Program-made: the position numbers and the translations under genes | The notes under the pieces: model-generated | The model's input: the letters and a program-made list of their open reading frames with translations, nothing else | Database searches by the model: none | Told to the model about the DNA's origin: nothing | Shown here: in pieces, positions 1 to 8,019 of the stretch | Layout of the letters: each line of letters begins with the position of its first letter | Position numbering within the stretch: the first letter of the stretch is position 1 | NCBI GenBank assembly: GCA_021731185.1 | Contig: JAKFXW010000165.1 | Coordinates: forward strand, 1 to 13,806 | Direction: 5' to 3' | From: Gallionellaceae bacterium | GTDB lineage: Bacteria > Pseudomonadota > Gammaproteobacteria > Burkholderiales > Gallionellaceae | Length of the DNA: 13,806 bases

Positions 1-1
1 T

Positions 2-1183
2 ACTCGCGTGCAAGCCATCAAACCCTCCCCTACTCTCGCTGTTACCGCCCGTGCCGCAAAATTAAAAGCTGAAGGAAAAGATATTATCGGGCTGGGTGCG
101 GGCGAGCCGGATTTTGATACGCCACAACACATTAAAGATGCAGCCATTGCCGCGATCAACAAAGGTTTCACAAAGTACACAGCCGTTGGCGGTACACCTT
201 CTTTGAAGCAGGCCATCATCGCTAAATTCAAGCGCGATAACGGGCTTGATTACACCGCGAGGGAAATTCTGGTTTCCTGTGGCGGCAAGCAGAGTTTTTT
301 TAATCTGGTGCTGGCGGTGATTAACCCAGACGACGAAGTCATTATCCCGGCGCCCTATTGGGTTTCGTATCCTGACATCGTAATTATTGCGGGCGGCAAA
401 CCCGTAATCGTGCAGGCTGGCATAGAGCAGGATTTTAAAATGACTGCCGTGCAACTTGCTGCTGCCATCACAGCCAAAACCAAAATGGTCGTCATCAACA
501 GCCCCGGCAACCCGTCCGGTGCAGTGTATACCTTGGCTGAATTACGGGCACTGGGCGAAGTCTTGCGACGCTATCCTGATGTGCTCATCGTCACCGACGA
601 CATGTATGAACATATCGCGCTGACCGATGATAAGTTTGCAAACATTCTCAACGCCTGCCCTGATCTGTATTCACGCACGATGGTGTTGAATGGCGTGTCA
701 AAATCTTATGCCATGACTGGCTGGCGTATAGGTTATGCCGGGGGGCCCGCGCACATTATTACCGCAATGGAAAACATACAATCGCAAAGCACTTCCAATC
801 CCACGTCCATCTCGCAAGTGGCTGCTGAAGCGGCGTTGAACGGCGATCAAGGTTGCATCACGCCCATGCTGAAAGCGTTTCGTGAACGACATGAATTTAT
901 AGTGAGTGCGCTAAACAAAATCCCTGGCATGCGCTGCATCAAATCTGGCGGGGCATTTTACGCATTCCCTGATATGCGAACTGCAATCAGTACCCTACAC
1001 AAAAAAGGGGTTATTAAGGATGCTACGGACATTGCACTGTCGGAATATTTGTTGGAACAAGCAGGGGTGGCCGTGGTACCAGGGTCAGCTTTTGGTGCTG
1101 AGGGTTATATACGATTATCTTTTGCGACTTCCATGGAGAATCTGCAACAGGCAATCAGCAGGCTGGGAAAAGCACTAGCCTAG
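2..1183 (+). CDS. aspC: Aspartate aminotransferase, class I PLP-dependent (5' end outside window)
   Basis: PLP enzyme that transfers the amino group between aspartate and 2-oxoglutarate in the cytoplasm. Numbering from the GTG at 8, the visible protein has the NSPGNPSG motif (N168), the D197-x-x-Y200 pair that holds the pyridine nitrogen and phenol of PLP, the Schiff-base lysine K232 in SKSYAMTGWR, and a C-terminal YIRLSFATS segment with the substrate-carboxylate arginine. The GTG at 8 is probably not the start. The frame is open upstream to the window edge (Thr-Arg-Val-Gln-Ala-Ile-Lys-Pro), and family members begin about ten residues earlier with a similar R-V-x-x-I-K-P-S-P-T stretch, so this is a 5'-truncated view of a gene of about 400 codons. 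Proteins of this subgroup can also aminate prephenate in some proteobacteria; the sequence does not decide that. No clear terminator follows. Confidence 0.93.
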   Translation, partial: TRVQAIKPSPTLAVTARAAKLKAEGKDIIGLGAGEPDFDTPQHIKDAAIAAINKGFTKYTAVGGTPSLKQAIIAKFKRDNGLDYTAREILVSCGGKQSFFNLVLAVINPDDEVIIPAPYWVSYPDIVIIAGGKPVIVQAGIEQDFKMTAVQLAAAITAKTKMVVINSPGNPSGAVYTLAELRALGEVLRRYPDVLIVTDDMYEHIALTDDKFANILNACPDLYSRTMVLNGVSKSYAMTGWRIGYAGGPAHIITAMENIQSQSTSNPTSISQVAAEAALNGDQGCITPMLKAFRERHEFIVSALNKIPGMRCIKSGGAFYAFPDMRTAISTLHKKGVIKDATDIALSEYLLEQAGVAVVPGSAFGAEGYIRLSFATSMENLQQAISRLGKALA

Positions 1184-1470
1184 CAGAACGCAGCATTTGT
1201 CTAAACAGGCAATATAAATAGCGGCCAAGGTAATATCAGGAATTTTATGTGTCCGAAAATCACGGTTAACAACACATCATCCTCAAGCTAAATCCGTGAA
1301 GCGTTCTTCATCACCCGCGCCAAATCCAACCTGGTTTCTACATAAAAACAATGCACGCTTATACTTTTTTGTTAAAAATATTTCATCCTGCACATGCTAA
1401 AATACCACGCCCATATTAAGCTGCAATCAGCCTGCACCAATTTTATCTCATCAATTTATTGCCCAATAAA
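1184..1470. other. Spacer between aspC and the small membrane protein gene
   Basis: AT-rich, gene-poor spacer. There is no convincing hairpin-plus-T-tract terminator for aspC. The left part is featureless to my reading. On the minus strand 1288-1356 holds a 22-codon open stretch with plausible codon use but no identifiable family. The right part carries the likely promoter for the gene at 1471. Confidence 0.5.
1395..1403 (+). promoter_or_regulatory. Possible extended -10 promoter for the small membrane protein gene
   Basis: TGCTAAAAT at 1395-1403 matches an extended -10 element (TGn plus TAAAAT). A TTGTTA at 1369-1374 resembles a -35 box but sits 23 bp away, which is too far, so recognition would rest on the extended -10. 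It lies about 70 bp before the ATG at 1471. Confidence 0.35.
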
Positions 1471-1833
1471 ATGTCTGCACTTCCCATCACACTGATCATC
1501 GCTTTCACCTTGCTGTTTGGTTTTATCAACACACATCAACGGCACGTAAAAAATTTTCAGGGTGCTAACCTATCTCATTTATTTGCCTTACAAGTTAGCT
1601 TTATTGCAGGTCTAGTGGCAGGAATAGGTTTGCTAATATTTTATGGATTTTCGACCGCATGGTATTGGCCGTTTGTGCTCTTGGCTATTGCCGTAATTGC
1701 AGGCAGTTTATTATTTGGGTTCCTGGATGGCCAAATCGGGCAACGCGGCTTGAGCGGGGCATCTTTTGCCTGGCCGCTGTTTGCTCTGTTATGTTATTGG
1801 GCAATTACTGAACTTGCTCGAATCCACCCCTGA
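1471..1833 (+). CDS. Small hypothetical membrane protein, four predicted helices
   Basis: Encodes 120 residues, almost all hydrophobic. Helices are predicted by eye at about residues 4-20, 38-60, 66-86 and 98-115. A short basic, polar stretch (THQRHVKNFQ, 21-30) follows helix 1 and a glycine-rich polar loop (DGQIGQRGLSG) lies between helices 3 and 4. I do not recognise the family and propose no function. The ATG at 1471 is chosen over a TTG at 1459 because the latter only adds four polar residues; neither has a good Shine-Dalgarno sequence. The gene is convergent with the pbpG-like gene and 45 bp separate the two stops. A member of an uncharacterised inner-membrane protein family is the most likely reading. 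Confidence 0.6.
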   Translation: MSALPITLIIAFTLLFGFINTHQRHVKNFQGANLSHLFALQVSFIAGLVAGIGLLIFYGFSTAWYWPFVLLAIAVIAGSLLFGFLDGQIGQRGLSGASFAWPLFALLCYWAITELARIHP

Positions 1834-1843
1834 ATTCTTCACA

Positions 1844-1878
1844 CCCGCTTGATTTAACCTTTGCATAGAATAAGCGGG
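1844..1878. terminator. Inverted repeat between convergent genes, possible terminator
   Basis: CCCGCTT at 1844-1850 pairs with AAGCGGG at 1872-1878 across a 21-nt loop, exactly filling the gap between the stops of two convergent genes. The loop is long and no T tract follows on either strand, so any termination would be weak or factor-assisted. Confidence 0.3.
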
Positions 1879-2775
1879 CTAGTTTGACACTGTGTTGATA
1901 CGCTCACTTGAGGAGGCATGCTCTATCCATGTTTTAATACGATTGGCATCGCCAATACGGGAATTTCTGCCATACGAATCCAGTAAAATTACGATGATAG
2001 GTCGATTCGTAATATGCGCCTGCATCACCAAACATCTACCCGCCTCTTTGGTATAACCCGTTTTGCTGATACCAATATTCCACGAAGCGTTTTTCACCAG
2101 CGGGTTGGTATTGCCAAACCGCTGTGGACGGTGACCCTGCACCGAGAAAATGTGCGAAGGCGCGGTGCTGTACATGTGGATGAGGTCATAGCTCTGTGCA
2201 GCCATCAACATCTTCACCAAATCACGCGCGGTAGAAAGGTTACCGCTGTTCAATCCCGAAGCATCTACAAAGCGTGTATTCAACATACCCAATTCACGCG
2301 CTTTCTCATTCATTCTTTCTATAGCCGCTTGCTCGCCTCCCGGGAAAGTACGCGCCAGCGCTGCAGCGGCACGATTTTCAGAGGCCATCAAGGCCAGCTT
2401 TAACATCTCAGCACGAGTAAATGCCATGCCCACACGCATACGCGACCGAGAGTGTTTGAGCTTATCTACATCCTGCTCGCCAATTGTAATTGCTTCGTCC
2501 ATCGGTAATTGTGCATCCAACAGCACCATAGCCGTCATCAACTTGGTGATGGAAGCAATGGGCACAACTGTATCCGCGCCTTTGCTGTAAATTGGAACCT
2601 GCCCCTGCTCATCGTAAATCAAGGCAATGGACGAACGAAGTTGGGGTAAAGCATTATATTTTTTTGATGCTTTAACAGGCGGTGTTGACGCGCTATTATT
2701 CTGCTGCGCGGCTTGCACCGCGAATACCGTACTCACACTACCTAACACAATTAAAAACAGAATTTTTCTTATCAT
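1879..2775 (-). CDS. pbpG: D-alanyl-D-alanine endopeptidase, PBP7/PbpG type (peptidase S11)
   Basis: Periplasmic serine enzyme that cleaves D-Ala-meso-DAP cross-links in peptidoglycan. The 298-residue protein has all three penicillin-binding motifs: S75-I-T-K78 with the catalytic serine, S132-E-N134, and K238-T-G. Flanking segments such as SENRAAAALA, STARDL and W-N-I-x-x-x-KTGYTKEAGRCLVM match the PbpG branch rather than the DacA/C carboxypeptidases, and the C-terminal membrane anchor of those is absent. The ATG at 2775 is preferred to a TTG at 2799: it has AAGAG about 6 nt upstream and gives a standard signal peptide (MIRK, hydrophobic core, cleavage near AVQA-AQ). A single-gene unit is likely, with its own promoter at 2819-2846. 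Confidence 0.92.
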   Translation of the reverse strand: MIRKILFLIVLGSVSTVFAVQAAQQNNSASTPPVKASKKYNALPQLRSSIALIYDEQGQVPIYSKGADTVVPIASITKLMTAMVLLDAQLPMDEAITIGEQDVDKLKHSRSRMRVGMAFTRAEMLKLALMASENRAAAALARTFPGGEQAAIERMNEKARELGMLNTRFVDASGLNSGNLSTARDLVKMLMAAQSYDLIHMYSTAPSHIFSVQGHRPQRFGNTNPLVKNASWNIGISKTGYTKEAGRCLVMQAHITNRPIIVILLDSYGRNSRIGDANRIKTWIEHASSSERINTVSN

Positions 2776-2818
2776 GGATTGCTCTTTGAATCTCTTCAAG
2801 TCTCCAGTATTCGCACAG

Positions 2819-2846
2819 ATTTTATTTACTGCGTAGCATACATCAA
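2819..2846 (-). promoter_or_regulatory. Sigma-70-like promoter for pbpG
   Basis: On the minus strand TTGATG (2846-2841) is followed after 16 bp by TAAAAT (2824-2819), a good -35/-10 pair. It lies about 45 bp before the ATG at 2775, with no gene between. Assigned by consensus only. Confidence 0.55.
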
Positions 2847-2904
2847 CATTTTAACTAAGCATATGGTTTAAATGCGCAACATTAAAATGGGTAAATTAAT
2901 AAAG

Positions 2905-4713
2905 TCACTCCTCTTCTTGCTGCTGCAACGCCCACATTTGTGCATACACTCCGGCTTGCGCCAATAATTCGCGGTGCGTGCCGCGCTCGACAATACGACC
3001 TTGTTCAATCACCAGAATTTGATGTGCATCCACGATGGTAGACAAACGATGGGCAATAACCAACGTGGTGCGGTTACGGGCGATGCTGCGTAATTCATCT
3101 TGAATGGCTTTCTCCGATTTAGAATCCAGTGCCGAGGTAGCCTCGTCAAAAATCAAAATCGGCGGATTTTTTAATATCGCGCGCGCGATCGCCACACGCT
3201 GTTTTTCACCGCCGGATAATTTCAGGCCGCGCTCACCCACCGTTGTCTCATAGCCCTGCGGCAGCGATTCAATAAAGGTATGGATGTGCGCCGATTGCGC
3301 GGCTTGCAGCACCTCCGCGCGCGTTGCGTCTGGGCGACCATAAGCGATGTTGTAATAAATACTGTCGTTAAACAGCACCGTGTCCTGTGGCACGATGCCG
3401 ATAGCCGCGCGCAAACTGGCCTGCGTAACCTGGCGTATATCCTGCCCATCAATCAAAATTCGCCCCGCCGTGACATCATAAAATCTAAATAATAATCGCG
3501 ACAAAGTAGACTTGCCCGCACCGCTCGTTCCTACCACCGCGACCGTATGCCCCGCCGGAATTTCAAAGCTGGCATCAAATAATATCTGGCGATCAGAGTT
3601 GTAACCGAACGCTACATTCTCGAAACAAATTTCTCCTTGCGCCACGCGCAAAGATTGCGCATCAGGCGCATCTTCAATTTCACGATTTTCATGCAACAGG
3701 CGGAACATTTTTTCCATGTCCACCAGCGCGTTTTTAATTTCGCGATAAATAAATCCTAAAAAATGTAGCGGGATATAAAGTTGCAGCATGAATACATTAA
3801 TCAACACCAAGTCGCCCAGCGTCATCTCACCCTTAACCACGCCATCTGCGGCCAGCCACATGAGTGCCGTCAACCCTACTGCGATAATGCAGCTTTGCCC
3901 TGCGTTGAGCGCGGACAGCGAAGTTTGATTCTGCACTGCAGCCGTTTCCCATGTGCCCAAATGTTGGTCGTAGCGGCTCGCCTCAAATTGCTCATTGCCG
4001 AAATATTTCACGGTTTCGTAATTCAGCAGACTATCAATCGCATGGGTATTTGCTTTGGAATCCATATCATTCATAGTGCGCCGGAACACCATGCGCCATT
4101 CGGTGATCGCCAGCGTGAAAATTACATAGGCCACCAGTGTAATGAGTGTGATGATGGTGAACCACGGATCGTATTTATAAAACAAAATCCCCGTCACCAG
4201 CGCAATCTCCAATATAGTCGGCAGAATATTAAACAGCATAAAATTCAGCAGAAAACCAATTCCGCGCGTGCCGCGTTCAATGTCGCGCGACATTCCACCC
4301 GTTTGACGATCCAGATGAAAGCGTAAATTCAGGCTGTGCAGATGAATAAATAATTTGAGCGCGACGCGGCGAATGGCACGTTGTGTGACTTTTGCAAATA
4401 CTGCGTCGCGCAATTCGCCAAACAGTGTGCTCATCAAACGCAGCAGACCGTAACCGAATACCAGAAATATCGGCACTAACAATACGGCCTGGGATTTATC
4501 CAATGAATCAACAATTTCCTTAAAGACCAGCGGCACAGAAACGTTGGCTAGTTTGGCTAATATCAACAACCCCATGGCCAGCGCGACTCGCCCTTTAAAT
4601 TCCAGCAGGTACGGCAGTAAGATGCGTATGGTGTTCCAGTCGCTACGCGAAACAGATGGCGGTGCGTCGACAAGCGGTGAGGGAGTGGGTGAAACGGCAG
4701 AAGTGCGGGACAT
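2905..4713 (-). CDS. ABC exporter of the Atm1/HMT1 type, fused permease and ATPase
   Basis: Half-transporter of 602 residues that should act as a homodimer in the inner membrane. An N-terminal six-helix permease (about 35-330) is followed by an ATPase with Walker A GTSGAGKST (395-403), Q-loop Q443, signature LSGGE (499-503), Walker B ILIFDE (519-524) and H-loop H555. The permease segments GGMSRDIERGTRG, NYETVKYFGNE and LNAGQ (269-273) are typical of the Atm1/HMT1 branch, which exports glutathione-linked sulfur or metal compounds in relatives and is tied to Fe-S and heavy-metal handling; the lipid-A flippase MsbA is a less likely reading. Transport substrate here is inferred from family only. 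It starts at the ATG at 4713 with a weak AGAG-type ribosome site. It is probably monocistronic, since pbpG downstream has a promoter of its own. Confidence 0.9.
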   Translation of the reverse strand: MSRTSAVSPTPSPLVDAPPSVSRSDWNTIRILLPYLLEFKGRVALAMGLLILAKLANVSVPLVFKEIVDSLDKSQAVLLVPIFLVFGYGLLRLMSTLFGELRDAVFAKVTQRAIRRVALKLFIHLHSLNLRFHLDRQTGGMSRDIERGTRGIGFLLNFMLFNILPTILEIALVTGILFYKYDPWFTIITLITLVAYVIFTLAITEWRMVFRRTMNDMDSKANTHAIDSLLNYETVKYFGNEQFEASRYDQHLGTWETAAVQNQTSLSALNAGQSCIIAVGLTALMWLAADGVVKGEMTLGDLVLINVFMLQLYIPLHFLGFIYREIKNALVDMEKMFRLLHENREIEDAPDAQSLRVAQGEICFENVAFGYNSDRQILFDASFEIPAGHTVAVVGTSGAGKSTLSRLLFRFYDVTAGRILIDGQDIRQVTQASLRAAIGIVPQDTVLFNDSIYYNIAYGRPDATRAEVLQAAQSAHIHTFIESLPQGYETTVGERGLKLSGGEKQRVAIARAILKNPPILIFDEATSALDSKSEKAIQDELRSIARNRTTLVIAHRLSTIVDAHQILVIEQGRIVERGTHRELLAQAGVYAQMWALQQQEEE

Positions 4714-4741
4714 AATCTCTATAACGGCAGTGTATGTGCGT

Positions 4742-4758
4742 ATTATAACTGCGCAGTT
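4742..4758 (-). promoter_or_regulatory. -10 element plus 12-bp palindrome upstream of the ABC exporter
   Basis: On the minus strand a perfect TATAAT (4747-4742) lies about 30 bp before the exporter's ATG. Directly abutting it upstream is the perfect palindrome AACTGCGCAGTT (4747-4758), in the -10/-35 spacer where a repressor could act. No good -35 box is visible at 16-18 bp, consistent with (but not proof of) an activator- or regulator-dependent promoter. Confidence 0.4.
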
Positions 4759-4897
4759 CAGAAGGGCTGCGATATAGTTGTATAGGATGCTGCCGACGCA
4801 GGAGGCGCATCAGTCGAGGGATTCAATACATCCACTATATTAATTTATGCAATGTGCTTGATGAAATTTGCTCGAACGATGCACCAAAGGTAGGCAA

Positions 4898-4923
4898 TTC
4901 TCTAAGCTCTACGAGCTTGAGAA
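4898..4923. repeat. Strong hairpin with 11-bp stem in the clsB-ABC spacer
   Basis: TTCTC (4898-4902), one bulged T, AAGCTC (4904-4909), loop TAC, then GAGCTT (4913-4918) and GAGAA (4919-4923): eleven base pairs with a 3-nt loop. It lies about 30 bp beyond the clsB stop in the direction of transcription. Neither strand shows a T tract after it, so it may be an mRNA 3'-end stabiliser or a factor-dependent stop rather than an intrinsic terminator. Confidence 0.45.
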
Positions 4924-4937
4924 GTTGACACCGCCTC

Positions 4938-4969
4938 AAAAAACCTTCGGCACTAGACATTATCGTGCC
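4938..4969 (-). terminator. Weak candidate terminator at the end of the clsB operon
   Basis: On the minus strand GGCAC (4969-4965) can pair with GTGCC (4953-4949) around an 11-nt loop spanning the clsB stop codon, and a T6 run follows 5 nt later (4943-4938). The short stem and the gap before the T run make this a weak call. Confidence 0.25.
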
Positions 4970-6125
4970 CTCGCGCATACCCGGCAAACCCAATGAGAAG
5001 TCGCACCAGCGCGTAGCTGGCGCGCATCATCAGGCGTTTTAATAGGCCGTGTTCACGCCACTTTTCACGTTGAACAGGCAGCGCACCATACTTGATCTCA
5101 TGCAGCAAACTCTGACGCATTGAATCCGCAAAGCCCTTGTCATGCACCACCAGATTGGCTTCCCGCGCCATCCACAAGCTCAACGGATCAATATTGGATG
5201 AACCAACAGTACTCCAGATACCATCCACCATCGCTACTTTGGCATGTAAAAAGCTCACGTGGTACTCATGAATTTCTATTCCGGCTCCCAGCAATTCATC
5301 GTACAACGCAAGCGTGGCGTAGTGTTGCAAACGGTATTCCACTTGCCCCTGCAACAATAACTGCACCCGCACACCGCGCGCAGCGGCTTCACATAAGGCT
5401 CGGCGCAATCGCTTGCCGGGTAGAAAGTAAGCGTTGGCAATCATGATCTCTGTTTTCGCGCCTATTATCGCAGCCATGTAAGCCTGCTCAATAGCATGTC
5501 GATGTTTGAAATTATCTCGCTCTAGAAAAATGACTTTGTTGTGCGACTCTTTACCAGAGTCTTGAAATTTGACGCGCTTGCGCTCGCGTCGGTGAAAATT
5601 CACCCATGACACTAGGGTCCACAAACGCTGCATCGACACCTGTATATGCTCCACCACATGCCCTTGCACTTGCACGGTGTAATCCAAGCATGGTGCGGTA
5701 ATGGCTCCTCCCGGTGGGATGTCGTCGTTGATATTCATGCTGCTGACAAATGCTAAGCGTTCATCCACTAGCACTAATTTTCGATGCAATCGCCGCAGTT
5801 GATACATGCGAATCGGTAGCCAACCCAGCCATGGGCGAAACCACAATATCACGACTCCCGCCGCACGCATTTCTGCTATCCAGTCCAGCGGCAAATCCGC
5901 TGAACCAAAACCATCCAGCAATAAATTGACCGCAACCCCGCGTGCCGCAGCGTGTTGCAGCGCAAGTGAGACTAAGCGACCGCTTTCATCTGCCGCATAA
6001 ATATAGGTTTCGATATAAACCGAGAGGGTCGCGCCATCTATCTCAGCGATGAGGCGCGGAAAAAATTCCTCGCCATTGCGTAATAGCATGAGTACGTGAT
6101 TATCAACAAAGTGTGTGGAACTCAT
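4953..6125 (-). CDS. clsB: Cardiolipin synthase B-like phospholipase D family protein
   Basis: Predicted to make cardiolipin from phosphatidylglycerol (with PG or PE as partner) at the inner membrane. The 390-residue protein has two HKD catalytic motifs: H114-x-K116-x4-D121 in LHRKLVLVD and H294-x-K296-x4-D301 in LHAKVAMVD. Each is followed by the usual S-S-M/S-N-I segment. There is no N-terminal transmembrane hairpin of the ClsA type, and the size fits the ClsB/YbhO branch. Its ATG overlaps the stop of the upstream nuclease-like gene by four bases (ATGA), so translation is probably coupled. The same ybhP-clsB pairing is known from E. coli, where ybhN follows; ybhN is not present here. The exact donor lipid cannot be read from sequence. 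Confidence 0.88.
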   Translation of the reverse strand: MSSTHFVDNHVLMLLRNGEEFFPRLIAEIDGATLSVYIETYIYAADESGRLVSLALQHAAARGVAVNLLLDGFGSADLPLDWIAEMRAAGVVILWFRPWLGWLPIRMYQLRRLHRKLVLVDERLAFVSSMNINDDIPPGGAITAPCLDYTVQVQGHVVEHIQVSMQRLWTLVSWVNFHRRERKRVKFQDSGKESHNKVIFLERDNFKHRHAIEQAYMAAIIGAKTEIMIANAYFLPGKRLRRALCEAAARGVRVQLLLQGQVEYRLQHYATLALYDELLGAGIEIHEYHVSFLHAKVAMVDGIWSTVGSSNIDPLSLWMAREANLVVHDKGFADSMRQSLLHEIKYGALPVQREKWREHGLLKRLMMRASYALVRLLIGFAGYARGHDNV

Positions 6126-6883
6126 ACCAATAGTGTGGCCGACAATGCCGCATGATCTGAAATTTTATTCCACGGATGATGTGCATGAACTTGCGCGCTG
6201 TGTATGCTCAGCCCGCGCACATAAATTCTATCCAGGCGTAAAATCGGCATCTCAACCGGATAGCTGCGCGCAGGCTTACCCTGGCTGACTTCAAAAGCTT
6301 CATATAACTGCAACTCTTGCTCCAATAACCGACTCGCATTATTATCCCAGTCATTAAAATCACCCGCAATAATGAGTGGGGAATCCGGTGGCACAACCTT
6401 TTTAATGCGCGCGACTACCGCGCCAAATTGCTGCTTTCTCCCCTTCTTAAACAAGCCCAGATGAACGCAGAAACAATGTAGCAATGCTGGCTTAGTTAAA
6501 CCATTTGCGGCAGACACATCTATCTCGCAATGCAATAAACCACGGCTCTCAAAACGGTGCGTAGAGATGTCTAAATTTTCCCATTGTGAAATGGGGTATC
6601 GACTCAATACGGCGTTTCCATGGTGGCCATTGGTGTACACCGCATTCTTTCCGTATGCGTGATACGGCCATATCTGATCTGCTAAAAATTCATGATGGGG
6701 CATGACGGGATAATGTTTATTTCGTTGCACATTGCGAATATTTTCTCCTTGCACCTCCTGCAAAAAAACAATATCCGCATTCAATTCACGCAAGCGATCA
6801 CGTAACTCGTGCATCACCATGCGTCGGTTAAAACGAGAAAACCCCTTGTGAATATTGTAGGTGGCAATATTAAGCTTGATCAC
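6122..6883 (-). CDS. ybhP: Endonuclease/exonuclease/phosphatase family protein, YbhP-like
   Basis: A 253-residue protein of the Mg-dependent EEP fold (DNase I/exonuclease III/inositol phosphatase). Motifs in order: TYNIHKG with N10, LQEVQ with metal-binding E43, GNAVLSRYP (89-97), CVHLGL with H141, GDFND with D175 and N177, LDRIY (217-221), and the C-terminal SDH (242-244). All expected catalytic residues are present. It has no signal peptide. The start is a GTG at 6883 backed by AGAGG 6 nt upstream; the nearby ATG is out of frame. The gene lies 26 bp after nadA and overlaps clsB by 4 bp. Its fixed partnership with clsB suggests a phospholipid-related phosphodiesterase or phosphatase role rather than DNA repair, but the substrate is unknown. 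Confidence 0.85.
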   Translation of the reverse strand: MIKLNIATYNIHKGFSRFNRRMVMHELRDRLRELNADIVFLQEVQGENIRNVQRNKHYPVMPHHEFLADQIWPYHAYGKNAVYTNGHHGNAVLSRYPISQWENLDISTHRFESRGLLHCEIDVSAANGLTKPALLHCFCVHLGLFKKGRKQQFGAVVARIKKVVPPDSPLIIAGDFNDWDNNASRLLEQELQLYEAFEVSQGKPARSYPVEMPILRLDRIYVRGLSIHSAQVHAHHPWNKISDHAALSATLLV

Positions 6884-6909
6884 ACATTGCCTCTGAGGAA
6901 AATCGTGGC

Positions 6910-8019
6910 TTAGGCGTTGCCTATACCGCGTGTGGGGAAATTTATTTGTTTGGCGAAATCCAGCATACGTGTAATAGACTTTTTTGCCTTGAGTCCAATC
7001 TCCGGATCAACAGCAATTTCATTGTCCCCTTGTGGGGCATTGCCCCCGTTTTCCAACACTGCGGTCAAGTTTTTCAGCCCGTTCATCGCCATCCATGGAC
7101 AATGATTGCAGCTTTTACAAGTTGCACCCTCGCCCGCCGTAGGTGCTTCCAGAAAAATTTTATCAGGCGACAATTTTTTCATCTTATGCAAAATTCCATT
7201 ATCTGTTGCCACGATAAATTCACGTGCAGACAAACTTTGACTGGCCTTGATAAGCTGTGTAGTTGAACCCACCACATCGGCCAAGGCTATCACCATAGGC
7301 GGCGATTCCGGATGCACTAATATTTTTGCCAACGGATATTGCGCCTTCATAGCAGCCAACTCCTGCGCCTTAAACTCATCATGCACAATGCACGAGCCTT
7401 GCCACAGCAACATATCGGCTCCAGTTTGCTGCTGAATGTAATGCCCTAAATGTCGATCAGGAGCCCACAAAATTTTCTTGCCCTGCTCATGCAAATATTT
7501 GATGATGGGCAGTGCAATAGAGCTGGTCACCATCCAATCAGCACGCGCTTTAACTGCCGCGCTGGTATTAGCATATACCACTACCGTGCGATCTGGGTGG
7601 GCATCGCAAAAGGCATTAAATTCATCAATTGGACACCCTAAATCCAGCGAGCAAGTCGCATCAATATCCGGCATCAACACGCGCTTTTCCGGGTTCAAAA
7701 TTTTGGCGGTCTCTCCCATAAAACGTACCCCCGCAACCACTAAGGTTTGCGCCGGATGTTGGTGTCCGAAGTTTGCCATATCCAGAGAATCCGACACACA
7801 GCCGCCCGTTGCTTCTGCCAGATCCTGCAAATCTGGATGCACATAATAGTGCGCTACCAGCACGGCATTCTGTGCTTTTAGCAAATATTTAATGCGCGCA
7901 ATCAGCTCAGGTTTCTCCGCGCCAGTTGGCTCGCTCGGCTTGCGCGCCCAAGCCAGAGCAGTATTGCAGCCTGTGCCGTGCGGATGATCATAGCTAATGG
8001 GTATCGTTTCTTCCAACAT
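6910..8019 (-). CDS. nadA: Quinolinate synthase A
   Basis: Cytoplasmic [4Fe-4S] enzyme that condenses iminoaspartate with dihydroxyacetone phosphate to quinolinate, the second step of de novo NAD synthesis. The 369-residue protein shows the family landmarks VAHYYVHPDLQDLA, TGGCVSDSLDMA, PDIDATCSLD (C123), WQGSCIVHDEF (C210), HPESP and the C-terminal CKSCNHCPW (C301, C304, C307). C123, C210 and C307 correspond to the three cluster ligands known for the family. The ATG at 8019 is supported by AAAGGAAA just upstream. That ribosome site lies inside the nudB coding sequence, and the two genes overlap by 26 bp. nadB and nadC are not in the window. Confidence 0.96.
   Translation of the reverse strand: MLEETIPISYDHPHGTGCNTALAWARKPSEPTGAEKPELIARIKYLLKAQNAVLVAHYYVHPDLQDLAEATGGCVSDSLDMANFGHQHPAQTLVVAGVRFMGETAKILNPEKRVLMPDIDATCSLDLGCPIDEFNAFCDAHPDRTVVVYANTSAAVKARADWMVTSSIALPIIKYLHEQGKKILWAPDRHLGHYIQQQTGADMLLWQGSCIVHDEFKAQELAAMKAQYPLAKILVHPESPPMVIALADVVGSTTQLIKASQSLSAREFIVATDNGILHKMKKLSPDKIFLEAPTAGEGATCKSCNHCPWMAMNGLKNLTAVLENGGNAPQGDNEIAVDPEIGLKAKKSITRMLDFAKQINFPTRGIGNA

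Noticed and set aside
8..10. GTG at 8 as the true start of the aminotransferase
   Set aside because: The frame is open upstream to the edge and residues before it (T-R-V-Q-A-I-K-P) fit the family's N-terminus, so the gene begins before the window.
62..454. 130-codon minus-strand frame
   Set aside because: Antisense to the well-supported aminotransferase gene.
3781..4326. 181-codon open frame on the plus strand
   Set aside because: Lies wholly antisense to the ABC exporter permease; its composition (His, Gln, Cys-rich) is that of a shadow frame.
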